A stretch of DNA of 21,865 nt, taken from IMG/VR virus record IMGVR_UViG_3300047481_001130, positions 1 through 21,865 of that record, one strand, 5' to 3'. The notes below the pieces were generated by a model, which ran no database searches, had not been told where the DNA came from, and worked only from the letters and a program-made list of their open reading frames with translations. Shown here piece by piece: positions 6,206 through 13,389 of this stretch. Made by a program: the position numbers and the translations under genes. How positions within the stretch are numbered: the first letter of the stretch is position 1; the number at the start of each line of letters is the position of its first letter. The stretch is from a virus.

Positions 6206-7939
6206 TTATTTAATTTTTACGCTGTTTTTATTGAAAGCAGCGCTGATTTTATCAACCAACGATACTTCTTGAGGAGAGGAAGCGTTTGGAAGAACTTCTT
6301 CCTTTACCTCTGCACCCGAAATTACTTCTTCTACAGTTTTTTGTTCGCTAGCGACTACTTCCGAAGCTTTTTCTTCTTTCATTTTCTCTTCGTCTTTCAT
6401 TTCTTCTTTTTTGTAGTCTTCTTTCTTTTCGGCTTTAGCCATTTTTTTCTTTGCGGCTGCGAATGTAGAGAACTTCTTATACCATTTTTCGAATTGTTCA
6501 TCATTCTCAATGGCGTTTAAATCTTCTGCGATGATACTACGATCTTCATCAGTAAGATCAAATTCTTCATCAAGCAAGGCCATGCGGCGTTGGAAATTGG
6601 CTTCAATTTCTTTTGCTTTGAGGTCTTCTTGAATCTTTGTGAATTCTTCTTTTACTTTTTCACTATCGGCTTTAATTGATTCAAGGCTGGTTTTTAATTC
6701 AGCAATTTGATCTTCAGCGGCTTTAAGTGCTGTTTCTTTTTCTTCAACTTTCGATTGCCATTCTTTAGCAAGGTCTGCAATGCGGTTCGAAATAAATTCA
6801 CGAACTTGACTTGCAGCAACTTCCTTAATGGAATCTTCCGTAATATCATCAATATTTTTTAGTTGCATATTATTTTTTACATTATTATTTTCTTCTTGGA
6901 CACTTTTTTTATTCATTTTAATTTCAGAAGATTCAACGTTTTCTTCTTCTTGGGTGTCCTCAACGGCTTTTACAGCCTCTTCGTCTTTTGGTTTGTCGTA
7001 AGAAATTACAACACCGCTAACTTCAGCGGCAGGAGTATTTGTAAAACCGATACCTAAAGGAAGAACATTACCTTGAAGATTTAAAAGAACGATTTCGCCA
7101 TCTTCTGTATACCCATTACCACCAAAGACTTTAAGGCGATCTTTTAATTCTACAATTTCTTCTTCTTTTTCTATAATAGTTGCATCAGCTAAATTCTTAT
7201 TACCTTTAGCAACATTAAATTCGTTAAATCCAAGCTCCCAACTTGCGCTTACCGAAAGATATTTATTGGAAGATGGGTCGCTACTTTCAACAAGCTCTGA
7301 AGCAAATTCTGGATTTACAATTTTCCATACATAGCCAGAAAGAACTACATTGAAAGGATCTTTCATAGCTTTTACTTCTTCAAGAGTTAATGGCTTACTA
7401 CTACCGAATTCGCTAAAACCATAGCCAGTACAAACACCAACCACAACTTTACGATTATGTTCTATATTAAATGGTTTATTAATAAAATTCTCAACCATCG
7501 CAAGCGCGACATCAGTGCTAATTATGTGACCATTTTTATTTCCACGATTAACAACGAAAGCATCAAAGGCAACGCCCATTAAATCGCGGTTAACATCAAG
7601 ATCAACATTTTTGGGAAGATATTCTTTTAATTGATCTACTGAGGCGACTGCTAAATATTTATCTTCATCGGAGGAAATCATCGCTTGTACAATTATTCCG
7701 TCAAATTTAATTGAGTATTTAAAATCTTTCATTGCATCCATTTGTAAATTTACACTTTGTTCTTCTAAGAGGGCAACATTTTTGAGTTTGCTACCAACAA
7801 TAATTTTATCATTTTCACATTTATTAATTTGCATCGCGCATAATGAAATTGGCCTAGTGAATGAAAAAAGAAGATCTGATAAATCAAACCCAATGTTTTT
7901 ATCAATATTTTCAACTGGAATATCTTCGTATATTGGCAT
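6206..7939 (-). CDS. Prohead protease-scaffold fusion protein
   Basis: A 577-residue two-part protein. Residues 1 to about 310 look like a prohead serine protease: a conserved-looking FNIEHNRKVVVG with H161 as candidate catalytic histidine, KYLSVSASWELGF with S229 or S231 as candidate nucleophile, and a final GIGFTNTPAA like the segment closing many prohead proteases. A charged linker (315-357) leads to a coiled-coil region (about 370-480) and a lysine/glutamate-rich tail (490-577), as in capsid scaffolds. Located before decoration and capsid genes, it should direct shell assembly and then be cleaved. M342 and M358 could serve as internal starts for a free scaffold. Catalytic residues are my assignment from spacing, not proven. 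Confidence 0.8.
   Translation of the reverse strand: MPIYEDIPVENIDKNIGFDLSDLLFSFTRPISLCAMQINKCENDKIIVGSKLKNVALLEEQSVNLQMDAMKDFKYSIKFDGIIVQAMISSDEDKYLAVASVDQLKEYLPKNVDLDVNRDLMGVAFDAFVVNRGNKNGHIISTDVALAMVENFINKPFNIEHNRKVVVGVCTGYGFSEFGSSKPLTLEEVKAMKDPFNVVLSGYVWKIVNPEFASELVESSDPSSNKYLSVSASWELGFNEFNVAKGNKNLADATIIEKEEEIVELKDRLKVFGGNGYTEDGEIVLLNLQGNVLPLGIGFTNTPAAEVSGVVISYDKPKDEEAVKAVEDTQEEENVESSEIKMNKKSVQEENNNVKNNMQLKNIDDITEDSIKEVAASQVREFISNRIADLAKEWQSKVEEKETALKAAEDQIAELKTSLESIKADSEKVKEEFTKIQEDLKAKEIEANFQRRMALLDEEFDLTDEDRSIIAEDLNAIENDEQFEKWYKKFSTFAAAKKKMAKAEKKEDYKKEEMKDEEKMKEEKASEVVASEQKTVEEVISGAEVKEEVLPNASSPQEVSLVDKISAAFNKNSVKIK
6866..6882 (-). promoter_or_regulatory. Candidate internal start for a separate scaffold protein
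   Basis: Within the protease-scaffold gene, at the junction between linker and coiled coil, the sense strand reads ATGTAAAAAATAATATG, ending in the in-frame codon for M358. The same kind of sequence (TGTGTAAAATAATATG) precedes the separate connector gene start region at 4001. Initiation here would give a 220-residue scaffold without the protease, as known for lambda C/Nu3. The low-complexity asparagine-rich linker could also produce this by chance. Confidence 0.3.
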
Positions 7940-7957
7940 TTTTATATTATAAAATAA

Positions 7958-7963
7958 TTACAC
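7958..7963 (-). promoter_or_regulatory. GTGTAA element with TATAAT upstream of the protease-scaffold gene
   Basis: The 43-base gap between the endolysin and protease-scaffold genes reads AGTGTAATTATTTTATAATATAAAAATG on the minus strand: GTGTAA, six bases, then TATAATAT, then the start. This is one of the two clearest copies of the element. It would separate expression of capsid genes from that of the lysis block. Confidence 0.4.
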
Positions 7964-7982
7964 TTAATTTTATAATTTATTA

Positions 7983-8678
7983 TTATAATCTTGCAAATTG
8001 CCAATGTTGGAAATCCATATTTCTTTCACGCCCTAAACTAACGCCGCCTTCTTCTTCAACAAATTTCCAATAATTATTAAAATCAGGATGTGCCATTTTT
8101 GCACGGTCTTTTCCCCATCTTAACTGGTTTCTATCGGGATCAATATCTATCGCGCAAGACCAAGAATGGGTACTCCAAGAATTACCGCCGCGCATTTTTC
8201 TAACGTTGAGGCATCCGCCAAATAGATTTAAACCTAATCTTTCAATTTCTTTACCTCCATATGTTTTTAATACTTTTTCAAAAACATTATAAAAACTCTT
8301 TGCACATTTTTGGTGACATGTAAATTTTTTAATTGTCGTACCCTTATCCCAAGCTAGTTTCATTGGATACGGTATTTCTAAAGATGTTGTATTCTCCCCC
8401 ACAGGCCCATAAAAATTAACCATACTTGTATAATCTTGTTTTGGCCAACGCTGAGAAAGCGGCGTGTTATTAGAAACAGTGGTAACAAATTTCCAAGTTT
8501 TTGGGCCAACAACGCCATCTGGTTTTAAACCATTTTTAGCTTGAAATTTTAATGTTTCTCTTTCTGTAGCTGGACCGAACGCGCCATCAACATAAGGAAT
8601 TTTATAACCAGCACTTTGCAAAAACAATTGCCATTGTTTTACTTCTTCACTCACATCACCTTTTTGTAAAACTTTCAT
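7983..8678 (-). CDS. Endolysin: peptidoglycan-binding domain plus M15-type peptidase
   Basis: A 231-residue cell wall hydrolase. Residues 1-66 are a PG_binding_1 domain with VKQWQLFLQSAGY, VDGAFGPATERETLKFQ and GVVGPKTW. Residues about 118-231 are a peptidase M15 (VanY/L-Ala-D-Glu peptidase-like) domain: STHSWSCAIDIDP gives zinc ligands H171 and D178, and MDFQHWQF gives H225. It should cleave peptidoglycan stem peptides. There is no signal peptide, so release depends on a holin, and the two genes just upstream encode small membrane proteins. The start has AAGGGG about 8 bases upstream, overlapping the end of the preceding gene. The binding domain is N-terminal, opposite to many Gram-positive endolysins. 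Confidence 0.92.
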   Translation of the reverse strand: MKVLQKGDVSEEVKQWQLFLQSAGYKIPYVDGAFGPATERETLKFQAKNGLKPDGVVGPKTWKFVTTVSNNTPLSQRWPKQDYTSMVNFYGPVGENTTSLEIPYPMKLAWDKGTTIKKFTCHQKCAKSFYNVFEKVLKTYGGKEIERLGLNLFGGCLNVRKMRGGNSWSTHSWSCAIDIDPDRNQLRWGKDRAKMAHPDFNNYWKFVEEEGGVSLGRERNMDFQHWQFARL

Positions 8679-8679
8679 A

Positions 8680-9156
8680 TTATTCTACCCCTTGTTCAAA
8701 TACCCAATCTAGTGGTGCGTATGATGGATCATTTTTGTATTTTTCTGCGTATACTACAGTTTGTTCTTCAATAATTTTTTCTTCTCTTTGCTCAGATGTC
8801 AATATAGAATCTAAATTTGTATTTGAAGAACTTCCATATTTAAAATCAATAGCAGCTTGAACGCCAATATAAGAGGCAACTATTATTGCAACAATCTCGA
8901 TTGTTTTTGTAAAGATTGTTACATAACCAGAAATCAATTCATTTTTACTTGGTAATAAAAATAAAATCCCCACTGATAACAAATAAAAAGCCAACAATCC
9001 AATAAAAGAAGAAAATGCTAAGAAAAATTTTTTGGATTTAAAATGATTTTGATTCCGTAACGAATCTTGTAATTCGATGGGCGTTCCAGGCGGAATTTTA
9101 CTAGAGCTTAAAAAAGCTGCCGCATTATTCGCAATATGTTTTAAATTTTGCCACAT
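8680..9156 (-). CDS. Two-helix membrane protein, holin-like
   Basis: A 158-residue protein starting at the ATG 9156-9154. The frame is open 27 codons further upstream, but that part is out-of-frame overlap with the 39-residue gene, and the ATG overlaps that gene's stop as TAATG. Two hydrophobic segments, about residues 44-68 (FFLAFSSFIGLLAFYLLSVG) and 78-103 (less hydrophobic, with IEIVAIIVASYIGVQAAI), are joined by a short polar loop. A 55-residue acidic C-terminal tail follows. One base separates it from the endolysin gene. Position and topology suggest a holin or other lysis-timing protein, though it is longer than most holins. No family recognised. Confidence 0.6.
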   Translation of the reverse strand: MWQNLKHIANNAAAFLSSSKIPPGTPIELQDSLRNQNHFKSKKFFLAFSSFIGLLAFYLLSVGILFLLPSKNELISGYVTIFTKTIEIVAIIVASYIGVQAAIDFKYGSSSNTNLDSILTSEQREEKIIEEQTVVYAEKYKNDPSYAPLDWVFEQGVE

Positions 9157-9275
9157 TAAAATAATATTGCGCCAACTAATAAGCCAGCAACAAATATCCC
9201 AATTAAGGTAGCCTTGCCAGGATTTGCTTGAATCCAAGCAACCGTTTTTTCATAATATTCTGTTATCTTATCCAT
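9156..9275 (-). CDS. 39-residue single-helix membrane protein of the lysis block
   Basis: A short gene: ATG 9275-9273, stop TAA 9158-9156. It begins MDKITEYYEKTVAWIQANPG and continues with one hydrophobic helix (residues about 22-39, KATLIGIFVAGLLVGAILF) to the very end. It is 5 bases after the preceding stop, and its stop shares a base with the next start (TAATG). That spacing, and an open frame with clean N-terminal amphipathic plus C-terminal membrane segments, argue that it is real. It may be a small holin, antiholin or membrane anchor. The GxxxG-like GLLVG could support oligomerisation. Confidence 0.65.
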   Translation of the reverse strand: MDKITEYYEKTVAWIQANPGKATLIGIFVAGLLVGAILF

Positions 9276-9280
9276 AATTT

Positions 9281-9802
9281 TTATAAAAAGAACCAAACTA
9301 GTGCGCCGAATAATCCAGCGCCGCCGATTGGAATAAATAAATTATATGGTGGTGGAGCAAACGCCATGAATTGCAATCCTAATAAAACGCCACCCGCAGC
9401 AGCAATAATTGCAGCAATCCATTTTAAACGATGATAACGCTTAACTGCATTATTATATTTCTCAAGCCATTCAAAAGCTTCTTGTTGTTTTTGAACACCC
9501 CATTCTTTGAGTAAATCAGCTTGTTTTTGCACTATGGAAACATTCTTTTCTGCTTCCTCAACTGTTTTATTCGCATTAGCTAAATTTGTTTTTAATTTAG
9601 CGTTTTCTGATTTTGCGACGGTTAATTCCTCATTCAATTCTTTAATAATTTTGCGCGCTTCTTGTAAATTATTCATTGGAGATTGAACTGGTTCTGCTAC
9701 ACGAACTGGGACTGGAGTGGGCTTTGGTTTTGGTTTCCAAAATTGACCAAACCCTGTTGTCGCAAAACTAAACAAGCATAATATTAATAATAATTTTTTC
9801 AT
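9281..9802 (-). CDS. Envelope protein with signal peptide, coiled coil and two C-terminal membrane helices
   Basis: A 173-residue protein. Residues 1-19 (MKKLLLILCLFSFATTGFG) form a signal peptide or anchor ending before QFW, a cleavage context typical of Bacteroidota. A proline/lysine-rich stretch follows (WKPKPKPTPVPV), then a long charged coiled coil (about 42-120), and two hydrophobic segments, about 128-148 (WIAAIIAAAGGVLLGLQF) and 155-173. Its ATG overlaps the lipoprotein gene by ATGA, and it has a strong Shine-Dalgarno inside that gene. Next to a small lipoprotein and an endolysin it could take part in spanin-like disruption of the outer membrane, but the C-terminal hairpin is unlike classic i-spanins. 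Function open. Confidence 0.6.
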   Translation of the reverse strand: MKKLLLILCLFSFATTGFGQFWKPKPKPTPVPVRVAEPVQSPMNNLQEARKIIKELNEELTVAKSENAKLKTNLANANKTVEEAEKNVSIVQKQADLLKEWGVQKQQEAFEWLEKYNNAVKRYHRLKWIAAIIAAAGGVLLGLQFMAFAPPPYNLFIPIGGAGLFGALVWFFL

Positions 9803-10065
9803 TTTTGCTCCTTTACAATATTTTTATTTGACGCTTTTTCAATTTCTTCCAAAAGTTTTTCAAGTCTTTCTGCTAAAGAAAGGGCTTTATCAATGTTAGC
9901 CGCAACTTTTGTATTACTTTCGCCAGCTTTTGCCAGCTCAGATTTTGTTTCTTCCAAAGACTCTACAACTTTTGCGGTAGAAACTGATGGTGGCGGTACG
10001 TCTTTATTTTTAAGACTCGCACAGCCTGTTCCAAAAGCTAATATGATTATTAAAAAATACTTCAT
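9799..10065 (-). CDS. Small lipoprotein, spanin-like candidate
   Basis: An 88-residue protein from the ATG at 10065-10063; a GTG five codons upstream is less likely because the ATG directly starts the lipoprotein signal. Residues 1-14 (MKYFLIIILAFGTG) lead to C15, followed by ASLKNKD: a type II signal with a slightly imperfect lipobox (G at -3). Residues about 30-80 are charged and probably coiled-coil. Small lipoproteins next to an endolysin are often o-spanins, fusing inner and outer membranes in Gram-negative hosts. A superinfection-exclusion lipoprotein is an alternative. Overlaps the next gene by ATGA. Confidence 0.6.
   Translation of the reverse strand: MKYFLIIILAFGTGCASLKNKDVPPPSVSTAKVVESLEETKSELAKAGESNTKVAANIDKALSLAERLEKLLEEIEKASNKNIVKEQK
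9808..9814 (-). promoter_or_regulatory. Strong Shine-Dalgarno of the coiled-coil envelope gene
   Basis: AAAGGAG on the minus strand lies five bases before the ATG at 9802, inside the last codons of the lipoprotein gene. It is the best Shine-Dalgarno match in the window, where most genes have none. It supports the chosen start and translational coupling of these two lysis-block genes. Confidence 0.6.
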
Positions 10066-10074
10066 ATTATATAT

Positions 10075-10080
10075 GTACAC
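10075..10080 (-). promoter_or_regulatory. GTGTAC element with TATAAT upstream of the lysis block
   Basis: The gap between the 212-residue virion protein and the lipoprotein reads AGTGTACATATATAATATG on the minus strand, the ATG being the lipoprotein start. It is a one-base variant of GTGTAA with TATAAT three bases later. It may start a separate lysis transcript; alternatively it is a leader element. Confidence 0.3.
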
Positions 10081-10095
10081 TTAAATAATTTAATT

Positions 10096-10734
10096 TTAAT
10101 TAAAAGTGTGAGAAAAGGTTGCGCCATTTGTCATCTTGGTCGGAGCAGTTCCATCATTCCAGTAAGCAATTACAACACCACTATTTCCAGGACTTGTGAA
10201 AGAAACTGAGAAGCCGCTTAATTCTTTACCAGCAGGATTAGATGTAAAATCCCAGAAACTCGTTAAACCAGTATAATTTAATAATACTCGTAATGCTGGA
10301 TTTGTACCATTTTTTAATACATATTGATATTGATCTTCATTAGGAATCGTTCCTACTTTTTGCCAACTATTGGGACCCATTGGCGGTTCAAAAGTAACGC
10401 CAACGCCGCTAGGAATAAAAACATCTACCCCCGCAAATGTATTACCAGCCAATGGGAGGTTAATATTCGCGCTTCCAGTATTTCTATCGCCCCACGGTTC
10501 AAAAACTTGCCCAGTCGGAGAAAAAGGTGGATAGAATACATAACGACCACCAGACATATAATTTAAATTTGTACTATCAGATCTCCAGGTATTAATTCTA
10601 GGTCTATCATTAATATTAGAGGGGAACGGATCAAATCCTAATACTAATACATTATTAAAATCCCATTCTATATTGACTGATGCAAAATTTTTACCAGCAA
10701 TAACACCAGCTTGCGCTGCATAATTTCCAAACAT
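10096..10734 (-). CDS. Virion surface/fibre-associated protein, unidentified
   Basis: A 212-residue protein without signal peptide or membrane helices, rich in N, G, F, P and aromatic residues and probably beta-sandwich. Segments include VNIEWDFNNVLVLGFDP near the N-terminus and GVDVFIPSGVGVTFEPP in the middle. The C-terminus (GVVIAYWNDGTAP) looks like the end of a carbohydrate-binding or capsid-fibre domain. The start overlaps the fibre gene's stop by one base (TAATG), so it is probably co-translated with it and may cap or decorate that fibre. I do not recognise the family. Confidence 0.5.
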   Translation of the reverse strand: MFGNYAAQAGVIAGKNFASVNIEWDFNNVLVLGFDPFPSNINDRPRINTWRSDSTNLNYMSGGRYVFYPPFSPTGQVFEPWGDRNTGSANINLPLAGNTFAGVDVFIPSGVGVTFEPPMGPNSWQKVGTIPNEDQYQYVLKNGTNPALRVLLNYTGLTSFWDFTSNPAGKELSGFSVSFTSPGNSGVVIAYWNDGTAPTKMTNGATFSHTFN

Positions 10735-12344
10735 TAGATAAGATCTCCGTATAATATGAATTGATTACCACTATGATGAAGCAGTGAAGCAATTCCATAC
10801 TGACCAGCTGTTCTAAATAAATTCAAACGTTGTCTTACTATTGCCCCGCCACTACCAGTAATAAATAATTGACCATTACCCATTTGTACAAAAGATACAT
10901 TATAACCCGTAGGGAATCCTGTTGGTACGGTTCCAGTTATATTTTGGGCCGCATTAATAGTTAACAATTTTGCATTAAATGAATTATTAAATATAAAATT
11001 ACCAGTAATATTATTTATATCAACTAAAGGCGCAACCGCTTCACCACTTAAAAGAACTCCGGTTCCATTTGCGATTGGTCGTTCAATACACGAAAGAGAT
11101 CTACCCGAAATATCTCCATTTTTTTGTACTAAAAATTTATTTTCATTGAAAGTAATTGATTCACCCTTAAATTCAAAAAATCCACTAATTCCTGCTACGC
11201 CAGAACCACCTATAAATCGAATTGGACCACCAATATTTGGAGTTCCTGCACCAGTGGCAGAACCACCAGAAAGAATAATCTCCCCGCCAAAAATATTACC
11301 ACGTCCAGTATTTAATATCCTAAAAATATTACGATTTACAATAATGTCATTTCTATTTGTTAAAACATCTGGGGCAATTACTCTACCAAATTGATCAATA
11401 ATTGGGATACCATTAAATCTAAAATAATCACCCCACCCAGCAACTTCTCCAGACAATACGGCTCCACGGCCCCCTTGAAGTACGATATGACCCCCAATAG
11501 AATTGCCATTACCGCCTGATATAAAAATATGTTCTCCAAAATATTGAGAACCAGTAAAATTACCACCAATTAATTTTAACCCTCCAGCTACTTGTGGTCC
11601 TAAATTTTGTAATGGCATTTCGAAATTAAAATCTTTAGAACCTTGTAATTCTCCATCTAATTTCAAATTGCCGATAACATGTAATTTTTCTGTTGGCGTT
11701 ATAGTTCCAATGCCAACTTTTTCTCCACTTAGTAATGCAAAAATACCACTTTTTTCTATTTTTTTTAATTTATCATCTACATTAAATGTCGTAAATGCAT
11801 ATATAAAATTATTTCCAGAAGCAACCGGGATATCAATGAAACCAGTCGTATTAATTAAATTTGGGGTTAATAAATTGTAAGGTCCAGAACCATTTCTACC
11901 TGATATAACCCATGATTGAGAATTTATAAAATTTGACAAAGCTTCTTGATCTTGCGAAGAAGTAGTAAATGGAATACCATGCCTTGTTCCAGTGATAGTT
12001 CCACCAGCGCCAGTCAAAAGTGTAAAAGTCGGAGATTTAGGAACGCTTGCGAGTCGAGTTGTTAAAAATGGAGAAATAACAACCCCAGAAAATTGTTTAT
12101 TTCCACTAATTGTTTGATCGCCAGTTACATAAACAAGGTTATTTAAATTTTGAGAAGATCCGAATTCTACCCAGGAGTTATTAGTATTATAATAATAATA
12201 TTTATTCTCACCAGTAACATAAACCGTCAATCCTGGATAAACTTGAGTAATAGAATCTCTTTCTCCTATATTAGATACTACTGATCTAGTATCTAATGGA
12301 ACTTTTGCGCCCATTTCTAAATTCGTTGCTAATTGGAATGCCAT
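10734..12344 (-). CDS. Tail or head fibre protein with glycine-rich solenoid repeats
   Basis: A 536-residue fibre-like protein. The N-terminal 60 residues (VPLDTRSVVS, VYVTGENKYYYY, SWVEFG) look like a virion-attachment domain. Residues 70-86 carry VYVTGDQTISGNKQFSG, a repeat also in the neighbouring 346-residue protein. Residues 211-223 are GIGTITPTEKLHV, a motif common in trimeric phage fibres and Bacteroidota surface proteins. Residues about 253-392 repeat GGxIxLxGG units (IGGHIVLQGG, FGGEIILSGG, IGGPIRFIGG), predicted to form a beta-solenoid shaft. The C-terminal 130 residues would be the receptor-binding tip. There is no S74 chaperone domain. Placement between portal and lysis genes leaves head versus tail location open. 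Confidence 0.7.
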   Translation of the reverse strand: MAFQLATNLEMGAKVPLDTRSVVSNIGERDSITQVYPGLTVYVTGENKYYYYNTNNSWVEFGSSQNLNNLVYVTGDQTISGNKQFSGVVISPFLTTRLASVPKSPTFTLLTGAGGTITGTRHGIPFTTSSQDQEALSNFINSQSWVISGRNGSGPYNLLTPNLINTTGFIDIPVASGNNFIYAFTTFNVDDKLKKIEKSGIFALLSGEKVGIGTITPTEKLHVIGNLKLDGELQGSKDFNFEMPLQNLGPQVAGGLKLIGGNFTGSQYFGEHIFISGGNGNSIGGHIVLQGGRGAVLSGEVAGWGDYFRFNGIPIIDQFGRVIAPDVLTNRNDIIVNRNIFRILNTGRGNIFGGEIILSGGSATGAGTPNIGGPIRFIGGSGVAGISGFFEFKGESITFNENKFLVQKNGDISGRSLSCIERPIANGTGVLLSGEAVAPLVDINNITGNFIFNNSFNAKLLTINAAQNITGTVPTGFPTGYNVSFVQMGNGQLFITGSGGAIVRQRLNLFRTAGQYGIASLLHHSGNQFILYGDLI

Positions 12345-12347
12345 AAA

Positions 12348-13388
12348 TTAAAAGTAATATATTACAGGGTAATTTGTTAATGTTGTCGGTAAAGTTCTTT
12401 TATAATAACGATAAGGGTGTGTAGTCACATTATTATCTAAAGTCAAAGTAACAAAACCTTGAGTAAAATCTGTATTAATATTAAAGTCGCCCAATTGGGG
12501 GTTTGCAATTCTTGATAAAGCGCCCCATCCGCTTGGATATACAATGTAGAACCAACTATTATTTGTATAAACTTGAACTTGAAAAGAAGATGGCTCCTGC
12601 ATAACTGTTTTCCCATTATTACCGCCAAGGAAATTTTGTCCAGAAAGAACAGTTTTCATATTAGCTGGATTATTTTGTAAATTATCTATTCCAGAACCAG
12701 CAAAAGTTGGGGCTTCAAATATAATACTTTGAATATTACTTTGTATTTGAATTGGAGATCCTGCTTGGTTTACTCCAGTTGCCTTTATATAAACATTATT
12801 AGAAGTATTATTTAAATTAACAGTAACACCCCAACTAAAATTTTGAACAACTGGTATTAATAATGGCAAACGACCAACATCATTAACAAAACCTTCTACA
12901 TTTGTAAATTGATTTAATCTTAAACTTCCAGTAGTAATTGTTCCAACAAAATTTATTGATACTACAGGCTTTCCTAATTCTTGTATTGGGAAACTATTTA
13001 GAGTAATGGATCCTGAAATAAAAGGATAAAAAACATTATTTAAAAAAGTAACAACATCATTACCACCAGGAATTAAGTCTTTAAATCCAACTACATTAGC
13101 AGTAATCTGGCGATTACCGTTAAAAGATGTTGAGCCTCCTAATTCACCAGTAGTTGCTAAACCAGACCCATTAAAAATAGGTCTTGAATTAAAAGTTTTT
13201 TGACCACTTATTATTTGATCGCCTGTTGTGTACACAACATTTTGACCAGTAAGCTCAACAGTCGGTTGATAATTATCTAAAATAAAATCTAAGTCATCAA
13301 ATGTGACGAAATATCCAGATCCATAACCACTTACTAAGTCACCGACATCTGGATGCAACTGATTTTTTCTGATTAAACTTTTAGCCAT
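12348..13388 (-). CDS. Fibre-like virion protein sharing the TGDQxISG repeat
   Basis: A 346-residue protein with no membrane segment. Residues 51-68 (VVYTTGDQIISGQKTFNS) match the repeat in the next gene's fibre, and the following RPIFNGSGL resembles trimeric fibre repeats. The middle is beta-rich and N/G/V-rich; the last 40 residues (LDNNVTTHPYRYYKRTLPTT and a terminal YPVIYYF) resemble C-terminal domains of phage structural proteins ending in a short aromatic strand. The ATG lies directly after the portal stop (GAATAATATG) and three bases separate it from the next fibre, so portal and fibres look co-transcribed. Probable fibre or baseplate-wedge component; exact role unknown. Confidence 0.6.
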   Translation of the reverse strand: MAKSLIRKNQLHPDVGDLVSGYGSGYFVTFDDLDFILDNYQPTVELTGQNVVYTTGDQIISGQKTFNSRPIFNGSGLATTGELGGSTSFNGNRQITANVVGFKDLIPGGNDVVTFLNNVFYPFISGSITLNSFPIQELGKPVVSINFVGTITTGSLRLNQFTNVEGFVNDVGRLPLLIPVVQNFSWGVTVNLNNTSNNVYIKATGVNQAGSPIQIQSNIQSIIFEAPTFAGSGIDNLQNNPANMKTVLSGQNFLGGNNGKTVMQEPSSFQVQVYTNNSWFYIVYPSGWGALSRIANPQLGDFNINTDFTQGFVTLTLDNNVTTHPYRYYKRTLPTTLTNYPVIYYF

Positions 13389-13389
13389 A

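Noticed and set aside
6269-7057. Plus-strand frames rich in F and Y (6269-6520, 6863-7057)
   Set aside because: Their composition is the antisense of lysine/glutamate-rich coiled coil in the scaffold; not genes.
9157-9237. Upstream extension of the holin-like gene to 9237
   Set aside because: The added 27 residues (with a CCWLISW segment) arise from the overlapping 39-residue gene in another frame; the ATG at 9156 couples to that gene's stop.
11378-11569. Minus-strand frame with a hydrophobic N-terminus inside the fibre gene
   Set aside because: An alternative frame of the glycine-rich repeats, with no leader; hydrophobicity comes from frame-shifted GGT/ATT-rich DNA.
10734-13388. Diversity-generating retroelement target in the fibre genes
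   Set aside because: No reverse transcriptase, template repeat or adenine-biased variable repeat pair was seen in the window.
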